Part shown: positions 17,760-27,074 of the stretch, in pieces
Position numbering within the stretch: position 1 is the first letter of the stretch
Layout: every line of letters begins with the position of its first letter
Origin: an uncultured Collinsella sp.
GTDB taxonomy: Bacteria; Actinomycetota; Coriobacteriia; Coriobacteriales; Coriobacteriaceae
Length of the DNA stretch: 64,000 nucleotides
Assembly: GCA_959019775.1 (NCBI GenBank)
Contig: CAUEPS010000002.1
Span: forward strand, 62,001 to 126,000
Direction of reading: 5' to 3'
The notes under the pieces: model-generated
Told to the model about the DNA's origin: nothing
Database searches by the model: none
The model's input: the letters and a program-made list of their open reading frames with translations, nothing else
Made by a program: the position numbers and the translations under genes

Positions 17760-19757
17760 ATGGCAAAAAACACCGCAAACTATGGTAACGACAGTATCCG
17801 CCAGCTCAAGGACGAGGAACGCGTACGCCTGCGCCCTGCCGTCATCTTTGGCTCGGACGGGCTCGACGGCTGCGCGCATGCCGCCTTCGAGATCCTGTCC
17901 AACGCCGTTGACGAGGCGCGCCAGGGCTACGGCAAGCTCATCACCCTTACCGCCTTTCGCGATGGCTCTATCCAGGTAGAGGACAATGGCCGTGGCTGCC
18001 CGCTCGACTGGAACCCTTCCGAGAAGCGCTTTAACTGGGAGCTCGTCTTCTGCGAGCTCTACGCCGGTGGCAAGTATAACAACAACCAGGGCGGCGACTA
18101 CGACTTCTCGCTCGGTACCAACGGCCTAGGCTCGTGCGCGACCCAGTACGCCTCCGAATACATGGACGTCACGGTTTGGCGCGACGGCAACAAGTACTCC
18201 CTGCACTTTAAGAAGGGCAAGGTCGTCGGCGCCAAAAAGAAGGCACTCGAGATTGAGCCCAGCGACGAGGACCGCACCGGCACCACCATCAAGTGGCGTC
18301 CCGATCTTGAGGTCTTTACCTCGATCAGCATTCCCCATGATTGGTATCGCGAGACCATGCGCCGTCAGGCCGTGGTCAACGCCAACGTGACCTTCCGTCT
18401 GCGCATCGAAGGCGACGATAGCGAGTTTTCCGAAGAGGATTTTTGCTACCCCAAGGGCATCGAAGACTACGTGCTCGAGAAGGTCGGTACCGACTACCTT
18501 ACCGAGCCCTTCTTTATCGAGGCCGACCGTCGCGGTCGCGATCGCGAGGACCTGCCCGACTACAACGTCAAGATTACCGCGTGCATGTGCTTCTCGCGCA
18601 CCTTCATGATGCAGGAGTACTACCACAACTCATCGTGGCTCGAGAATGGCGGCTCGCCCGAGAAGGCCGCCCGCAGCGCTCTGACCAGCGCCATCGATGC
18701 TTACATTAAGCAACAGGGCAAGTACAACAAAAACGAGAGCGGCATCAAATGGCAGGACGTCCAGGACTGCCTGGTGCTGGTGACCAACTGCTTCTCCACC
18801 CAGACGTCCTACGAAAACCAGACTAAGAAGGCCATCAACAACCGCTTTATCCAGCAGGCTATGACGGCCTTCTTTAAGGAGCGCCTCTCGACCTACCTAA
18901 TCGAGAACAAAGACGCTGCCAACAAGATCATAGAGCAGGTGCTCATCAACAAGCGTTCGCGCGAGAACGCCGAGAAGACGCGTCAGAGCATCAAGACCAA
19001 CCTACAGCAGAAGACCGACATGGCCAACCGCGTGCAGAAGTTCATCGACTGCCGCTCCAAGGACAAGAGCCGCCGCGAGATCTACATCGTAGAGGGCGAC
19101 TCGGCAGCAGGCGCCATTCGCACCTCGCGCGATGCCGAGTTCCAGGGCGTTATGCCCGTCCGCGGCAAGATCCTCAACTGCCTGAAAGAGGACTACCCGC
19201 GCATCTTTAAGTCCGACATCATCATGGACCTCATGCGCGTGCTGGGCTGCGGTGTGGAGATCAAGGACAAGCGCATCAAGAACCTTGGCGCCTTCGACCT
19301 GGACAACCTCAACTGGAACAAGGTCATCATCTGTACGGACGCCGACGTCGACGGTTACCACATTCGCACGCTCGTGCTCACCATGCTCTACCGCCTGGTG
19401 CCCACGCTCATCGACGAGGGCTACGTGTATATCGCCGAGTCTCCGCTCTACGAGATCAACTGCAAAGAGAAGACCTACTTTGCCTACACCGAGCTCGAAA
19501 AGAACGGCATCCTCAAGGAGATCGGCGACCAGAAGTGTTCCATCAACCGCTCCAAGGGTCTTGGCGAGAACGACCCGGACATGATGTGGCTCACCACCAT
19601 GAACCCCGAGACGCGTCGCCTGATTAAGGTGGAGCCCGAGGACGTCACCAAGATGGAGACCATGTTTAACCTGTTGCTGGGCAACGACGAAGCGGGCCGC
19701 AAGCGCCATATCTCCGAGCACGGCAAGGAATATCTGGACCAGCTGGACCTGCAATAG
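17760..19757 (+). CDS. type IIA DNA topoisomerase subunit B (ParE-like)
   Basis: A 665-residue ATPase/Toprim subunit; AAAGGAG lies about 15 bases before ATG. The GHKL ATPase has FEILSNAVDEARQGY, the DNGRGCPL ATP-lid motif and GTNGLGSC. The transducer and Toprim domains follow, with YIVEGDSAAGAI (catalytic Glu) and ICTDADVDGYHIRTL (Mg-binding DxD). The C-terminus ends soon after the Toprim domain, as in ParE and most Gram-positive GyrB. With the 45-base-downstream subunit A it forms a heterotetramer that passes DNA duplexes through each other. Sequence around the ATP site diverges from ordinary GyrB, favouring a topoisomerase IV-like second enzyme; a separate gyrAB pair would be expected elsewhere. 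Confidence 0.88.
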   Translation: MAKNTANYGNDSIRQLKDEERVRLRPAVIFGSDGLDGCAHAAFEILSNAVDEARQGYGKLITLTAFRDGSIQVEDNGRGCPLDWNPSEKRFNWELVFCELYAGGKYNNNQGGDYDFSLGTNGLGSCATQYASEYMDVTVWRDGNKYSLHFKKGKVVGAKKKALEIEPSDEDRTGTTIKWRPDLEVFTSISIPHDWYRETMRRQAVVNANVTFRLRIEGDDSEFSEEDFCYPKGIEDYVLEKVGTDYLTEPFFIEADRRGRDREDLPDYNVKITACMCFSRTFMMQEYYHNSSWLENGGSPEKAARSALTSAIDAYIKQQGKYNKNESGIKWQDVQDCLVLVTNCFSTQTSYENQTKKAINNRFIQQAMTAFFKERLSTYLIENKDAANKIIEQVLINKRSRENAEKTRQSIKTNLQQKTDMANRVQKFIDCRSKDKSRREIYIVEGDSAAGAIRTSRDAEFQGVMPVRGKILNCLKEDYPRIFKSDIIMDLMRVLGCGVEIKDKRIKNLGAFDLDNLNWNKVIICTDADVDGYHIRTLVLTMLYRLVPTLIDEGYVYIAESPLYEINCKEKTYFAYTELEKNGILKEIGDQKCSINRSKGLGENDPDMMWLTTMNPETRRLIKVEPEDVTKMETMFNLLLGNDEAGRKRHISEHGKEYLDQLDLQ

Positions 19758-19802
19758 CAGCAAATCGATAACGACGGCCCATAAGAAGTTCAAGAGGAAA
19801 TC

Positions 19803-22043
19803 GTGGCAAAGAAGAAGACGAAGAACCAGCCAAAGAAAAAGCAGGTCAACGCCGAGAACGTCATCGGCCTGCACTCCGAGGTCACTGATCAGCCGATTAC
19901 GCAGACGCTCGAGGTCAACTACATGCCCTACGCCATGAGCGTCAACGTCTCGCGTGCGTTCCCCGAGATCGACGGCTTTAAGCCCTCGCACCGCAAGCTG
20001 CTCTACACCATGTACAAGATGGGTCTGCTCAAGGGCGAGCGCCAGAAGAGCGCCAACATTGTGGGTCAGACCATGAAGCTCAACCCGCACGGCGATGCCG
20101 CAATCTACGAGACGATGGTGCGTCTGGCGACGGGCAACGAAGCGCTGCTTGCGCCCTTCGTGGAGTCGAAGGGCAACTTTGGCAAGTACTATTCGGGCGA
20201 CCTGAGCTACGCCGCCTCGCGTTATACCGAGGCCAAGCTCTCCCCCATCAGCGCCGAGATCTTCAAGGACATCGACAAGGACCCGGTCGACTTCGTCGAC
20301 AGCTACGACGGCGCCATGAAGGAGCCGCGCCTGCTGCCCACCACGTTCCCGAACATCCTCGTCTCAGCCAATAAGGGCATCGGCGTCGCCATGGCGTCCG
20401 ACATCTGCGGTTTCAACCTCAACGAGGTCTGCACCGCCACCATGCACTACCTGCAGGATCCCGACTGCGACCTGCTCGAGTACATGCCCATGCCCGACTT
20501 CTCGACCGGCGGCGAGATCATCTACCGCCGCGAGGAAATGGAAAAGATTATCGAGACCGGACTGGGTAGCTTCCAGATTCGCTCCCGCTGGCGCTGGATT
20601 CCCGAAGAACGCATCATCGAGGTCTACGAGATTCCCTACACCACTAAGACCGATGTCATCATCGAGCGCATCGTCAAGCTCTCCAAGGAGGGCAAGGTCA
20701 AGGAGATCGCAGACATCCGCGACGAAACCGACCTCTCGGGTTTGCGCATCGCCATCGACCTTAAGCGCGGCGTCGACCCCGACAAGCTTATGGCCAAGCT
20801 CTATCGCTCGACCACGCTGCAGGATTCGTTCTCGTGCAACTTCAACGTGCTCGTCGACGGCTATCCCCGTGTCATGGGCGTGCGCCAGATCCTGCACGAG
20901 TGGGTCAAGTGGCGTATTGAGTCCACGCGTCGCCGCATTAACTTTGACCTGGGCAAAAAGTCCGAGCGCCTGCACCTGCTGCACGGCCTCGAGGCGATCC
21001 TGCTCGATATCGACAAGGCCATCGCCATCATCCGCGGTACCAAGCTCGAAGCCGAGGTCGTGCCCAACCTTATGCGCGGCTTCGACATCGACGAGACCCA
21101 AGCCGAGTTTGTTGCCGAGCTTAAACTCCGCAACATCAACGAGGAGTACATCCTCAACCGCACCAAGGACATCGCCAAGCTCGAGGGCGAGATTGCCGAG
21201 CTTGAGGAGATCCTTTCCAGCGAGGAGAACATCAAGAAGGTCATCAGCGACGAGCTGGCCGCAGTCAACAAGAAGTACGTGATGCCGCGCCGCACGGGCA
21301 GGATCGAGCCCCATGAGGTTATCGAGGTAAGCTTGGAGCCCGAGGTTGAGGAGTACCCGGTCACCATCATGCTCTCGCGCGATGGCTACCTTAAGAAGAT
21401 GACGGACCGCGTGCTCAAGAAGGCGACCACGCTCAAGTACAAGGACGGCGACAAACCCTTTATCGAGTTTCCGTCCTCCAACACCCACGAGCTGCTGGTC
21501 TTTACCAACAAGAGCCAAGTGTACAAGTGCAAGGTCGCGGCGTTCGAGGATACCAAGTCGGCCCAGCTGGGCTCGTACCTGCCGACCGACCTCGAGATGG
21601 AACCCGACGAGAGCGTCATCTGGGTCATCGACCCCGAGGACTACAAGGCCGACGTGCTGTTTATCTTTGAAAACGGCCGTGTGGTGCGCGTCGCACTTGC
21701 CGGATACGTCACCAAAACCAACCGCAAGCGCCTCAAGAACGCAATCTACGGCGGCAGCAAGCTGCTGTATGCTCAGGTGCTCAAGGAAGATCGCGACATC
21801 GCGCTGGTCTCGAGCGACTATCGTTTGATGAACTTCAACACGTCGCTGCTCAAGACCAAGACGACCACCAACACGCAGGGCGTCCAGGCCTTCACGGCCA
21901 AGAAGGGCCGCTCGGTCACCACCGTCGGCACAACCGAAGAGATCCTTGGCGCCGGCGTCTCGGCCGAGAAGTTCACCGCGCAGAGTCTGCCCTCCGCCGG
22001 TGCCCTCATGAAAGAAAACGACATGCCGAGCCTGTTTGACTAG
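19803..22043 (+). CDS. type IIA DNA topoisomerase subunit A (ParC-like)
   Basis: A 746-residue cleavage-reunion subunit with a GTG start at 19803 after AAGAGGAAA. After a lysine-rich N-terminal tail comes the winged-helix/tower region (YAMSVNVSRAFPEIDGFKPS) and the catalytic tyrosine in SYAASRYTEAKLSP (about residue 140). A coiled coil lies around 420-500 (ELEEILSSEENIKKVISDEL). The C-terminal pinwheel is shortened, and I see no canonical GyrA box (QRRGGRG-like); the closest match is NTQGVQAFTAKKGRS. That argues for decatenating (ParC) rather than supercoiling (GyrA) function. It is co-transcribed with the ParE-like gene. Confidence 0.87.
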   Translation: MAKKKTKNQPKKKQVNAENVIGLHSEVTDQPITQTLEVNYMPYAMSVNVSRAFPEIDGFKPSHRKLLYTMYKMGLLKGERQKSANIVGQTMKLNPHGDAAIYETMVRLATGNEALLAPFVESKGNFGKYYSGDLSYAASRYTEAKLSPISAEIFKDIDKDPVDFVDSYDGAMKEPRLLPTTFPNILVSANKGIGVAMASDICGFNLNEVCTATMHYLQDPDCDLLEYMPMPDFSTGGEIIYRREEMEKIIETGLGSFQIRSRWRWIPEERIIEVYEIPYTTKTDVIIERIVKLSKEGKVKEIADIRDETDLSGLRIAIDLKRGVDPDKLMAKLYRSTTLQDSFSCNFNVLVDGYPRVMGVRQILHEWVKWRIESTRRRINFDLGKKSERLHLLHGLEAILLDIDKAIAIIRGTKLEAEVVPNLMRGFDIDETQAEFVAELKLRNINEEYILNRTKDIAKLEGEIAELEEILSSEENIKKVISDELAAVNKKYVMPRRTGRIEPHEVIEVSLEPEVEEYPVTIMLSRDGYLKKMTDRVLKKATTLKYKDGDKPFIEFPSSNTHELLVFTNKSQVYKCKVAAFEDTKSAQLGSYLPTDLEMEPDESVIWVIDPEDYKADVLFIFENGRVVRVALAGYVTKTNRKRLKNAIYGGSKLLYAQVLKEDRDIALVSSDYRLMNFNTSLLKTKTTTNTQGVQAFTAKKGRSVTTVGTTEEILGAGVSAEKFTAQSLPSAGALMKENDMPSLFD

Positions 22044-22081
22044 GACGACGGCAATCGAACTGGCCCAAGCCACAAACCAAC

Positions 22082-22119
22082 GGGGCCCGGAACGCAGTAA
22101 ATGCCGCGCTCCGGGCCCC
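22082..22119. terminator. GC-rich hairpin after the topoisomerase genes
   Basis: GGGGCCCGGA (22083-22092) and TCCGGGCCCC form a 10-bp perfect stem with a further GCG/CGC-rich inner region. No strong T-run. It lies 40 bases after the subunit A stop and may serve both convergent transcripts. Confidence 0.55.
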
Positions 22120-22141
22120 ATGCATTACAGCAGCATCATCC

Positions 22142-23431
22142 CTATAGACAAAATGCCGCATAAAGTGGAACAGACATAAGCCCATCATTCATTCCAAAGG
22201 GCTTAGTCGATAGCCTGATAAGGCGCACGCCCGGATGGGTCTTTTTAAGTGAGGACAGGCTTCGAGATCTTGTGTTCTCCCCCGCCTTGACTTCAATCGC
22301 AGACAAGCATCCCTGTTTCTCTACTACAAAGTCGATTTCCGCACGATTGTCTCGCGCCCAATAATGCAGCGGATAGCCCATGGCTAAAAGCTGTTGGGCA
22401 ACGTAGTTTTCGGTAAGTGCGCCCATGAATGTGCCGCCGATGCCGGCAAGAATATCGGCGCGTTGAGCACCGGCCTTGGAGACGAGCAGCCCTGTATCCG
22501 CCTGATAGATTTTAAAAGCAGACGGGTTAACAAAGGCCTCTAAAGGGCTTTCGATCTGCCCGACTAGGCTGCAGCGCGCCACCGTACCCGACAATACAAG
22601 CCAGTCGAGAGCATCTCCAAAGAGAGACGCATTGCCCCCCGCTCGCACTACCTTGTATTGAAATTTACGATTCTCTTTGGCAAGCTGCTGTGGAATGGAA
22701 TCGAAGCACGCACGCGTCTTTGCGCTCAAGCGTTCATCAGCATATTTATTGGTGTCGGCGGAATATCCGTCGAGAATAATCCGATGCTTTTCGGCCACAT
22801 CAATGATTGACTGATCATCGATGTACGTTTGGACCGCCTCGGGCATTCCGCCAACAACAAGATACTGTCGATAGAGCCCAAGCGCCTTTTCATGAAGGCT
22901 TGGCGCAAGAGGTCCCATTGACTCGAATGATGAGCGTATCTCGTCGACCAGCTGATCATGCCCCATCGCCCAGAGAAACTCCTCGAAATCGAGTGGAGTC
23001 ATCTCAATCAAGTCGGTCTTTCCAACGGGGAACGAATACGACTGATGGTTAATGGCAACCCCAAGAAGCGACCCAGCAGCCGCAACGTAATACTCGGGAG
23101 CATCTTCGCAAAAGTATTTAAGGGAAGTGAGCGCTTCCTCGCATGCCTGGATCTCGTCAATGAACAGTAAGGTTTTGCCAGGCACGATACGCTGCCCCGT
23201 ACGAGCCTCGATCGCGCGTACGATCGAATGAGGGTCAAGACCGCCCGAAAAATCCGCTCGCGCCGACCGGTCATTCTCAAGATTAACGTAGACAACCGAT
23301 TCGAAAAGATCCTGGGCGTACGTTCTGAGCAGATAGGTCTTGCCACACTGGCGCACGCCTTTGACCAGCAAAGGTTTTCTATCAGCCCTGTCTCGCCATT
23401 CCCTAAGGAGTTCGTCTGCCTTGCGACGCAT
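22142..23431 (-). CDS. AAA ATPase with DUF4143 (orphan, toxin-antitoxin-like family)
   Basis: A 429-residue protein, start ATG 23431 with GGGAAGG upstream. The N-terminal P-loop shows VKGVRQCGKTYLLRTYAQ, and the Walker B LLFIDEIQACEEALTSLKYF. The C-terminal DUF4143 domain (about 200-330) is followed by a nuclease-like segment, RDNRAEIDFVVEKQGCLSAI, then EVKAGEN, i.e. a D-(X)n-E-x-K arrangement. Members are common as accessory genes in gut bacteria; their activity is not settled. It is not in an operon, and the flanking sequence (23440-23520) is AT-rich, consistent with acquisition by transfer. Confidence 0.88.
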   Translation of the reverse strand: MRRKADELLREWRDRADRKPLLVKGVRQCGKTYLLRTYAQDLFESVVYVNLENDRSARADFSGGLDPHSIVRAIEARTGQRIVPGKTLLFIDEIQACEEALTSLKYFCEDAPEYYVAAAGSLLGVAINHQSYSFPVGKTDLIEMTPLDFEEFLWAMGHDQLVDEIRSSFESMGPLAPSLHEKALGLYRQYLVVGGMPEAVQTYIDDQSIIDVAEKHRIILDGYSADTNKYADERLSAKTRACFDSIPQQLAKENRKFQYKVVRAGGNASLFGDALDWLVLSGTVARCSLVGQIESPLEAFVNPSAFKIYQADTGLLVSKAGAQRADILAGIGGTFMGALTENYVAQQLLAMGYPLHYWARDNRAEIDFVVEKQGCLSAIEVKAGENTRSRSLSSLKKTHPGVRLIRLSTKPFGMNDGLMSVPLYAAFCL

Positions 23432-23610
23432 ACGCAACCTTCCCTCATGAATTTCTGTTTGACAATATTTTAACGCGGATTAATTTGTTTTCAGTTATTT
23501 TTCTGCGTTAAAAAATTGTTCTATACGTCACTTGAGGGAATTCGCCCCTATCTCTCGGTAAGGACAGCAAGCATTTCCACCAACGCTGATTGCCATGCGT
23601 TCTTCTTGCC

Positions 23611-24141
23611 TTAAGAGAGCTTGCGAGCGAGCTCTCGCACCTCTTCCAACTTGGACGAGGAGGCCATGCTGTCGCGCTCGATCATACCGCTGATGGTGAC
23701 AATGCCCTGGTCCTCCCACTTGCAGTACGCGCAGGTTGACTTGTACATAGCGATCGCCGCATCATAGACGCCCTCGCTGTGGCTATCGAGCAAAAGGGCC
23801 GTCTTGGTGAACGGGAAGCCCGTAGCACCGAAGGCGTACAGGCGGTCGATGGCGGCCTTCTCCTGCGCAGTGATATCAAACCAGTAGATAGGCGAAGCGA
23901 AGACAACCATATCGGCGCCTTTCAGTGTCTCGACCACACCGGCCATGTCGTCCTTCTGCACGCAGGCCCCCTCATGGGCAAAGCAGTACTGACACCCCAG
24001 GCAACCAGCAATCTTCTTGCCGGCAACGCGGATGACCTCGACCGTATGGCCGGCCTCGCGCGCGGTCTCGGCAAACGCCTCGACCATGGTGTCGGTATTA
24101 GCGCCCTTGCGCGGGCTACCACTCAATACAACGATATTCAT
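23611..24141 (-). CDS. flavodoxin-family NAD(P)H-dependent FMN oxidoreductase
   Basis: A 176-residue flavoprotein with AAGGGAG upstream of ATG 24141. The FMN phosphate loop SGSPRKGANTDTM is at residues 7-19. A CLGCQYC cysteine cluster follows at about 47-53, then FASPIYWFDI, the ring-binding loop. The cysteine-rich segment is typical of the iron-sulfur flavoprotein/azoreductase branch (IsfA-like), though only three of four possible cluster ligands are obvious here. It likely reduces quinones or nitro/azo compounds. It stands alone. Confidence 0.85.
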   Translation of the reverse strand: MNIVVLSGSPRKGANTDTMVEAFAETAREAGHTVEVIRVAGKKIAGCLGCQYCFAHEGACVQKDDMAGVVETLKGADMVVFASPIYWFDITAQEKAAIDRLYAFGATGFPFTKTALLLDSHSEGVYDAAIAMYKSTCAYCKWEDQGIVTISGMIERDSMASSSKLEEVRELARKLS

Positions 24142-24462
24142 AAGAATCTCCCTTCTTCATGCCGCAGGCGCGCGGCACACATTTCGTTGTAACCAAAACA
24201 GATGGAGCTATTCAGTCGTCTGTAGATCGCATCTCTCGTTCGCGCTCTCTAGACACAATCTCATTGCCTGATAACTCCTCGACCGTCTTGATTCTCTCTC
24301 CGAGAATTGAACAGCAAATCGTTGCTCACAAAGTATCGACTGTGGGAAAATTAGCTTGAGCTTTCTCCCTGCTCGCGTAAGCGTTCGCGTGAAAGAGCCT
24401 AGCCGCATCGGCCAGGCGCAATATAGATCCGCGGAAACCGGCCTACGAACAAGGAGCGCCTT
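24142..24462. other. intergenic region, no gene seen
   Basis: 320 bases between divergent genes. All frames are broken or lack a ribosome site. TATAGA at 24422-24427, 40 bases before the next gene, could be a -10 box, but no matching -35 is apparent. The plus-strand gene's ribosome site AAGGAG is at 24451-24456. Confidence 0.4.
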
Positions 24463-25380
24463 ATGTATGGACAGCATGCACTACAAACCCAGAATGATCG
24501 AACCAGCTCGTTTATCCGCAGCGTCACGCGTCATGCGGGCGTTAGAGTAGTCGCCTTCGGAGCGATTATTCTTGTGTCAGGGCAACTCTTACTACCCGGT
24601 TCGGCACTGGCGACCGAAATGCTCGAAACCGATGTCGCAGCACCCATTACCTGCGACGAAGCCAACGCGGAAGGCAGCCTCACAGCTACCACCGTTGTCG
24701 ACCATAACTATGACCTGGAGCTCCCTCCTGCCTTCATGTTGGTCCAGAATGAGGCGTTTGTATACGATTTCCCCGACAAACCCGAAGACTTCATCTACGG
24801 GCTTAACGACACCGTCCTTCTCTTCAAGATCGACACCGATACCGAAAGCCTTATAAAAACCGAGAACCCCAAAGAGGCCAGCGTCTCTATTGCCCTGACC
24901 ATGATCGACAATCACGTTAGAGCAACCGCAGTCTTTACAGGCGGCTACGCCGACGACCAAATCCCTTACAGACTGAACCTCACCAGCTCAGCCCGCCTTG
25001 GCACACACGTTGACCGCGACTTCGACAGCGGGCAGGGGATTGTGCACGAGACGCGGCACGATTACTACATCCGTTACATCTTCGACAGTGACGTGTACTT
25101 GATTGCAACCGATACGAGCGGTTCCAAACCCGATCCAAGTGTTAAACCGAGCCCAGAGGTCAAACCCGAACCGGAAACCAAGCCCGAGCCCACACCGCAG
25201 CCCAAGGCAGAAAAGCCCGCGGCAAATCGCGTTTCCGCTAAGGCAGTAGCGGCGGTTAAACCAGCCGGGACCACCCTACCCGCGACGGGCGACAACGGTG
25301 CGATGGCTGTCGCCCTGAGTGTTGCCGGTGGCGCAGTTGCAGCAGTTGGTATTTCCGCAACAAGGCGTCGCAACCGCTAG
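24463..25380 (+). CDS. LPXTG-anchored cell-wall surface protein
   Basis: A 305-residue secreted protein, start ATG 24463 after AAGGAG. An extended signal peptide has its hydrophobic core at about 28-46 (VVAFGAIILVSGQLLLPG), with likely cleavage after ALA. A single beta-rich domain (about 50-220) contains no cysteines apart from one near its start (ITCDEANAE). A proline/lysine wall-spanning region (KPDPSVKPSPEVKPEPETKP) follows, then the sortase motif LPATG, a membrane helix and RRRNR. It should be covalently attached to peptidoglycan by a housekeeping sortase. Ligand unknown. No neighbours in the operon. Confidence 0.88.
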   Translation: MYGQHALQTQNDRTSSFIRSVTRHAGVRVVAFGAIILVSGQLLLPGSALATEMLETDVAAPITCDEANAEGSLTATTVVDHNYDLELPPAFMLVQNEAFVYDFPDKPEDFIYGLNDTVLLFKIDTDTESLIKTENPKEASVSIALTMIDNHVRATAVFTGGYADDQIPYRLNLTSSARLGTHVDRDFDSGQGIVHETRHDYYIRYIFDSDVYLIATDTSGSKPDPSVKPSPEVKPEPETKPEPTPQPKAEKPAANRVSAKAVAAVKPAGTTLPATGDNGAMAVALSVAGGAVAAVGISATRRRNR

Positions 25381-25622
25381 CTAAAACAAATACGCCATTC
25401 ACACAGGCAAACAACCAAGGTCCAACGAAAACAGTCCAGTCATCCGACTGTGCCGCACTCCAGTAGTTCGCAGAGGATATCAAGGAGGTGGCCCAGGCTT
25501 CCCTTATCGCCCTCGAGCTGTGCGACAGGCAGATCAGGTTTGGGAAGTAGAACGGCCCTTGCGCGAGGCGTGAATCGGGCAAGTTTGACTTTTATTCCCA
25601 GGGCCAAGCAGGGCCGGAGGTT

Positions 25623-25844
25623 TTATTGGCGGCTCTTGCGGGCGGCGCGAGTTTTGGCGAGGACGTAGGCATCGGGGTCGTCTTTGAACCAGGGGCAACG
25701 GCGCACGCCGGAGACCATATGGCGGTGGGGGCAGCCGCCCATGCACATGGGCAGAATGTGGTGCACAGATGATTGGACATCCGCAGGCTGAGTGAAGCCA
25801 TAACAGCACTTCGCGCATCGAGCAGTTTGAGCCGGCGTGCGCAT
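25623..25844 (-). CDS. hypothetical 73-aa Cys/His-rich protein (HNH-like pattern)
   Basis: A small frame starting at ATG 25844 with a basic C-terminus. It has the pattern CAKC, then HHILPMCMGG, then CPH and a final RRCPWF. The HHI-P-GG core with flanking cysteine pairs is reminiscent of the HNH/zinc-binding treble-clef fold. At 73 residues it would be a minimal version. No convincing ribosome site lies before this ATG, so either the start is different or the frame is not translated. Three overlapping frames in the same stretch look like shadows. Confidence 0.4.
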   Translation of the reverse strand: MRTPAQTARCAKCCYGFTQPADVQSSVHHILPMCMGGCPHRHMVSGVRRCPWFKDDPDAYVLAKTRAARKSRQ

Positions 25845-25996
25845 GTCGGCGCCATACTGGGAAGGGAGGGCCTTCTTGTGGGGCGAACGACCCCATTGCA
25901 GTCTCCTTCCGCTCTATAACTACGGAATCGACGGCAGCCGCAGGAGAATCGCTATCGTACTCGTAGCGGTTCTCCGCCCCCTAAGCAGCGTGTCCG

Positions 25997-26323
25997 CTAC
26001 GGAACAATTGTCTTGTAATAAGCGCCGAAGTCTGCGAGCGAGTCCATGATGGGCATCATCTGGCGGCCGAGCTCGGTAAGGCCATACTCAACGCGGGGAG
26101 GATTCTCGCCATAGTCATGGCGAAAGACCAGCCCATCATCCTCCATCTGCCGCAGGCTGTCGGTAAGCACCTTCTGAGAGATCCCCTCAAGGTTGCGGCG
26201 CAACTCGTTGAAACGCCAAGGGCGTACGCGCAAGTTACGGATAATGAGCAGCTTCCACTTTCCGCCAATGAGCGCTACCGCCGTTGCGACCGGACACTCC
26301 GGAAGCTCCTCTTTCGCCATCAT
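25997..26323 (-). CDS. HxlR-family transcriptional regulator
   Basis: A 108-residue winged-helix protein. I start it at ATG 26323, which has AAGGAGGT 10 bases upstream; the longer upstream frame lacks support. The family signature is complete: CPVATAVALIGGKWKLLIIR, RFNELRRNLEGISQKVLTDS, LRQMEDDGLVFRHDY, then EYGLTELGRQMMPIM. HxlR proteins usually answer to redox or electrophile stress and control a divergent neighbour. The divergent neighbour here is a cupin gene 150 bases away, the obvious candidate target. The single cysteine in ECPVAT is the conserved sensing residue of the family. Confidence 0.92.
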   Translation of the reverse strand: MMAKEELPECPVATAVALIGGKWKLLIIRNLRVRPWRFNELRRNLEGISQKVLTDSLRQMEDDGLVFRHDYGENPPRVEYGLTELGRQMMPIMDSLADFGAYYKTIVP

Positions 26324-26474
26324 GGGAGACCCAACCTCCTTGACCATACCGGTTTCACAAAAAAGTACGCAGTTACAAATATGTGCGTACTCGTATTTGC
26401 ATGCGCCTTCGCGTTGAATATAACTCGCGCAGGAGATGCCTGCAAGGTAAATCAACCCAAAGAGGGGAACCATT

Positions 26475-26828
26475 ATGGCTAATTATGCAAAGACCCACAT
26501 CGGAAATGAGAGCCGTGTCGAGCTGCACGAGGTGCTCGGGCTTACCGGGGCAGAGGTGAGTGTCAACAATCTTCCCGCCGGCGCTGGCGTTCCGTTCGTC
26601 CATGCACACAAGGAAAACGAGGAGATCTATGGCGTGCTCGAGGGCGCCGGTTCAGTCACGATCGACGGTGAGGATATCGAGCTTGCAGCCGGCGACTGGC
26701 TGCGCATTTCCCCCGTCGCACACCGCCAGTTCCGCGCCGCATCCGACTCGGGCATCACGTACGTCTGCATCCAGGTCAAGCAGGGGTCCCTTAATGCCTT
26801 CACAGCCGACGACGCTATCATGTACTAA
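26475..26828 (+). CDS. cupin-domain protein
   Basis: A 117-residue single-domain cupin with both metal motifs: FVHAHKENEEIYGVLEG (His, His, Glu) and VAHRQFRA (distal His). The beta-barrel spans almost the whole protein. Family members act as small metal-dependent oxygenases, isomerases or quercetinase-like enzymes; no specific substrate can be named. It is divergent from an HxlR regulator and probably controlled by it, and a clear terminator follows, so it is a single-gene unit. Confidence 0.87.
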   Translation: MANYAKTHIGNESRVELHEVLGLTGAEVSVNNLPAGAGVPFVHAHKENEEIYGVLEGAGSVTIDGEDIELAAGDWLRISPVAHRQFRAASDSGITYVCIQVKQGSLNAFTADDAIMY

Positions 26829-26841
26829 TTCGCAATCGGTA

Positions 26842-26881
26842 TGCAAGGGGCCAATGAAACCCCGTCCGTTGGCCCCTTGCA
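26842..26881 (+). terminator. terminator of the cupin gene
   Basis: TGCAAGGGGCCAA (26842-26854) pairs perfectly with TTGGCCCCTTGCA (26869-26881). It lies 14 bases after the cupin stop. The T-run is weak. Confidence 0.65.
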
Positions 26882-27074
26882 CTAATCTGCTGACGCAAAA
26901 CTACCTCACATCCCGGCCGGCTTCACGCAAAAGAGGCGGAGGCACGCTTTGTCGGTTCCGGGAATAAAAGCCAAGACAGTTACAATATAATCACTTCGAA
27001 CTCAGGACGTTGAGCTTTCGTTTTGTCCCAAATCCTTGCCAGCTCTGTGGCGGATGCCGAAAGCTGCAGATCGA

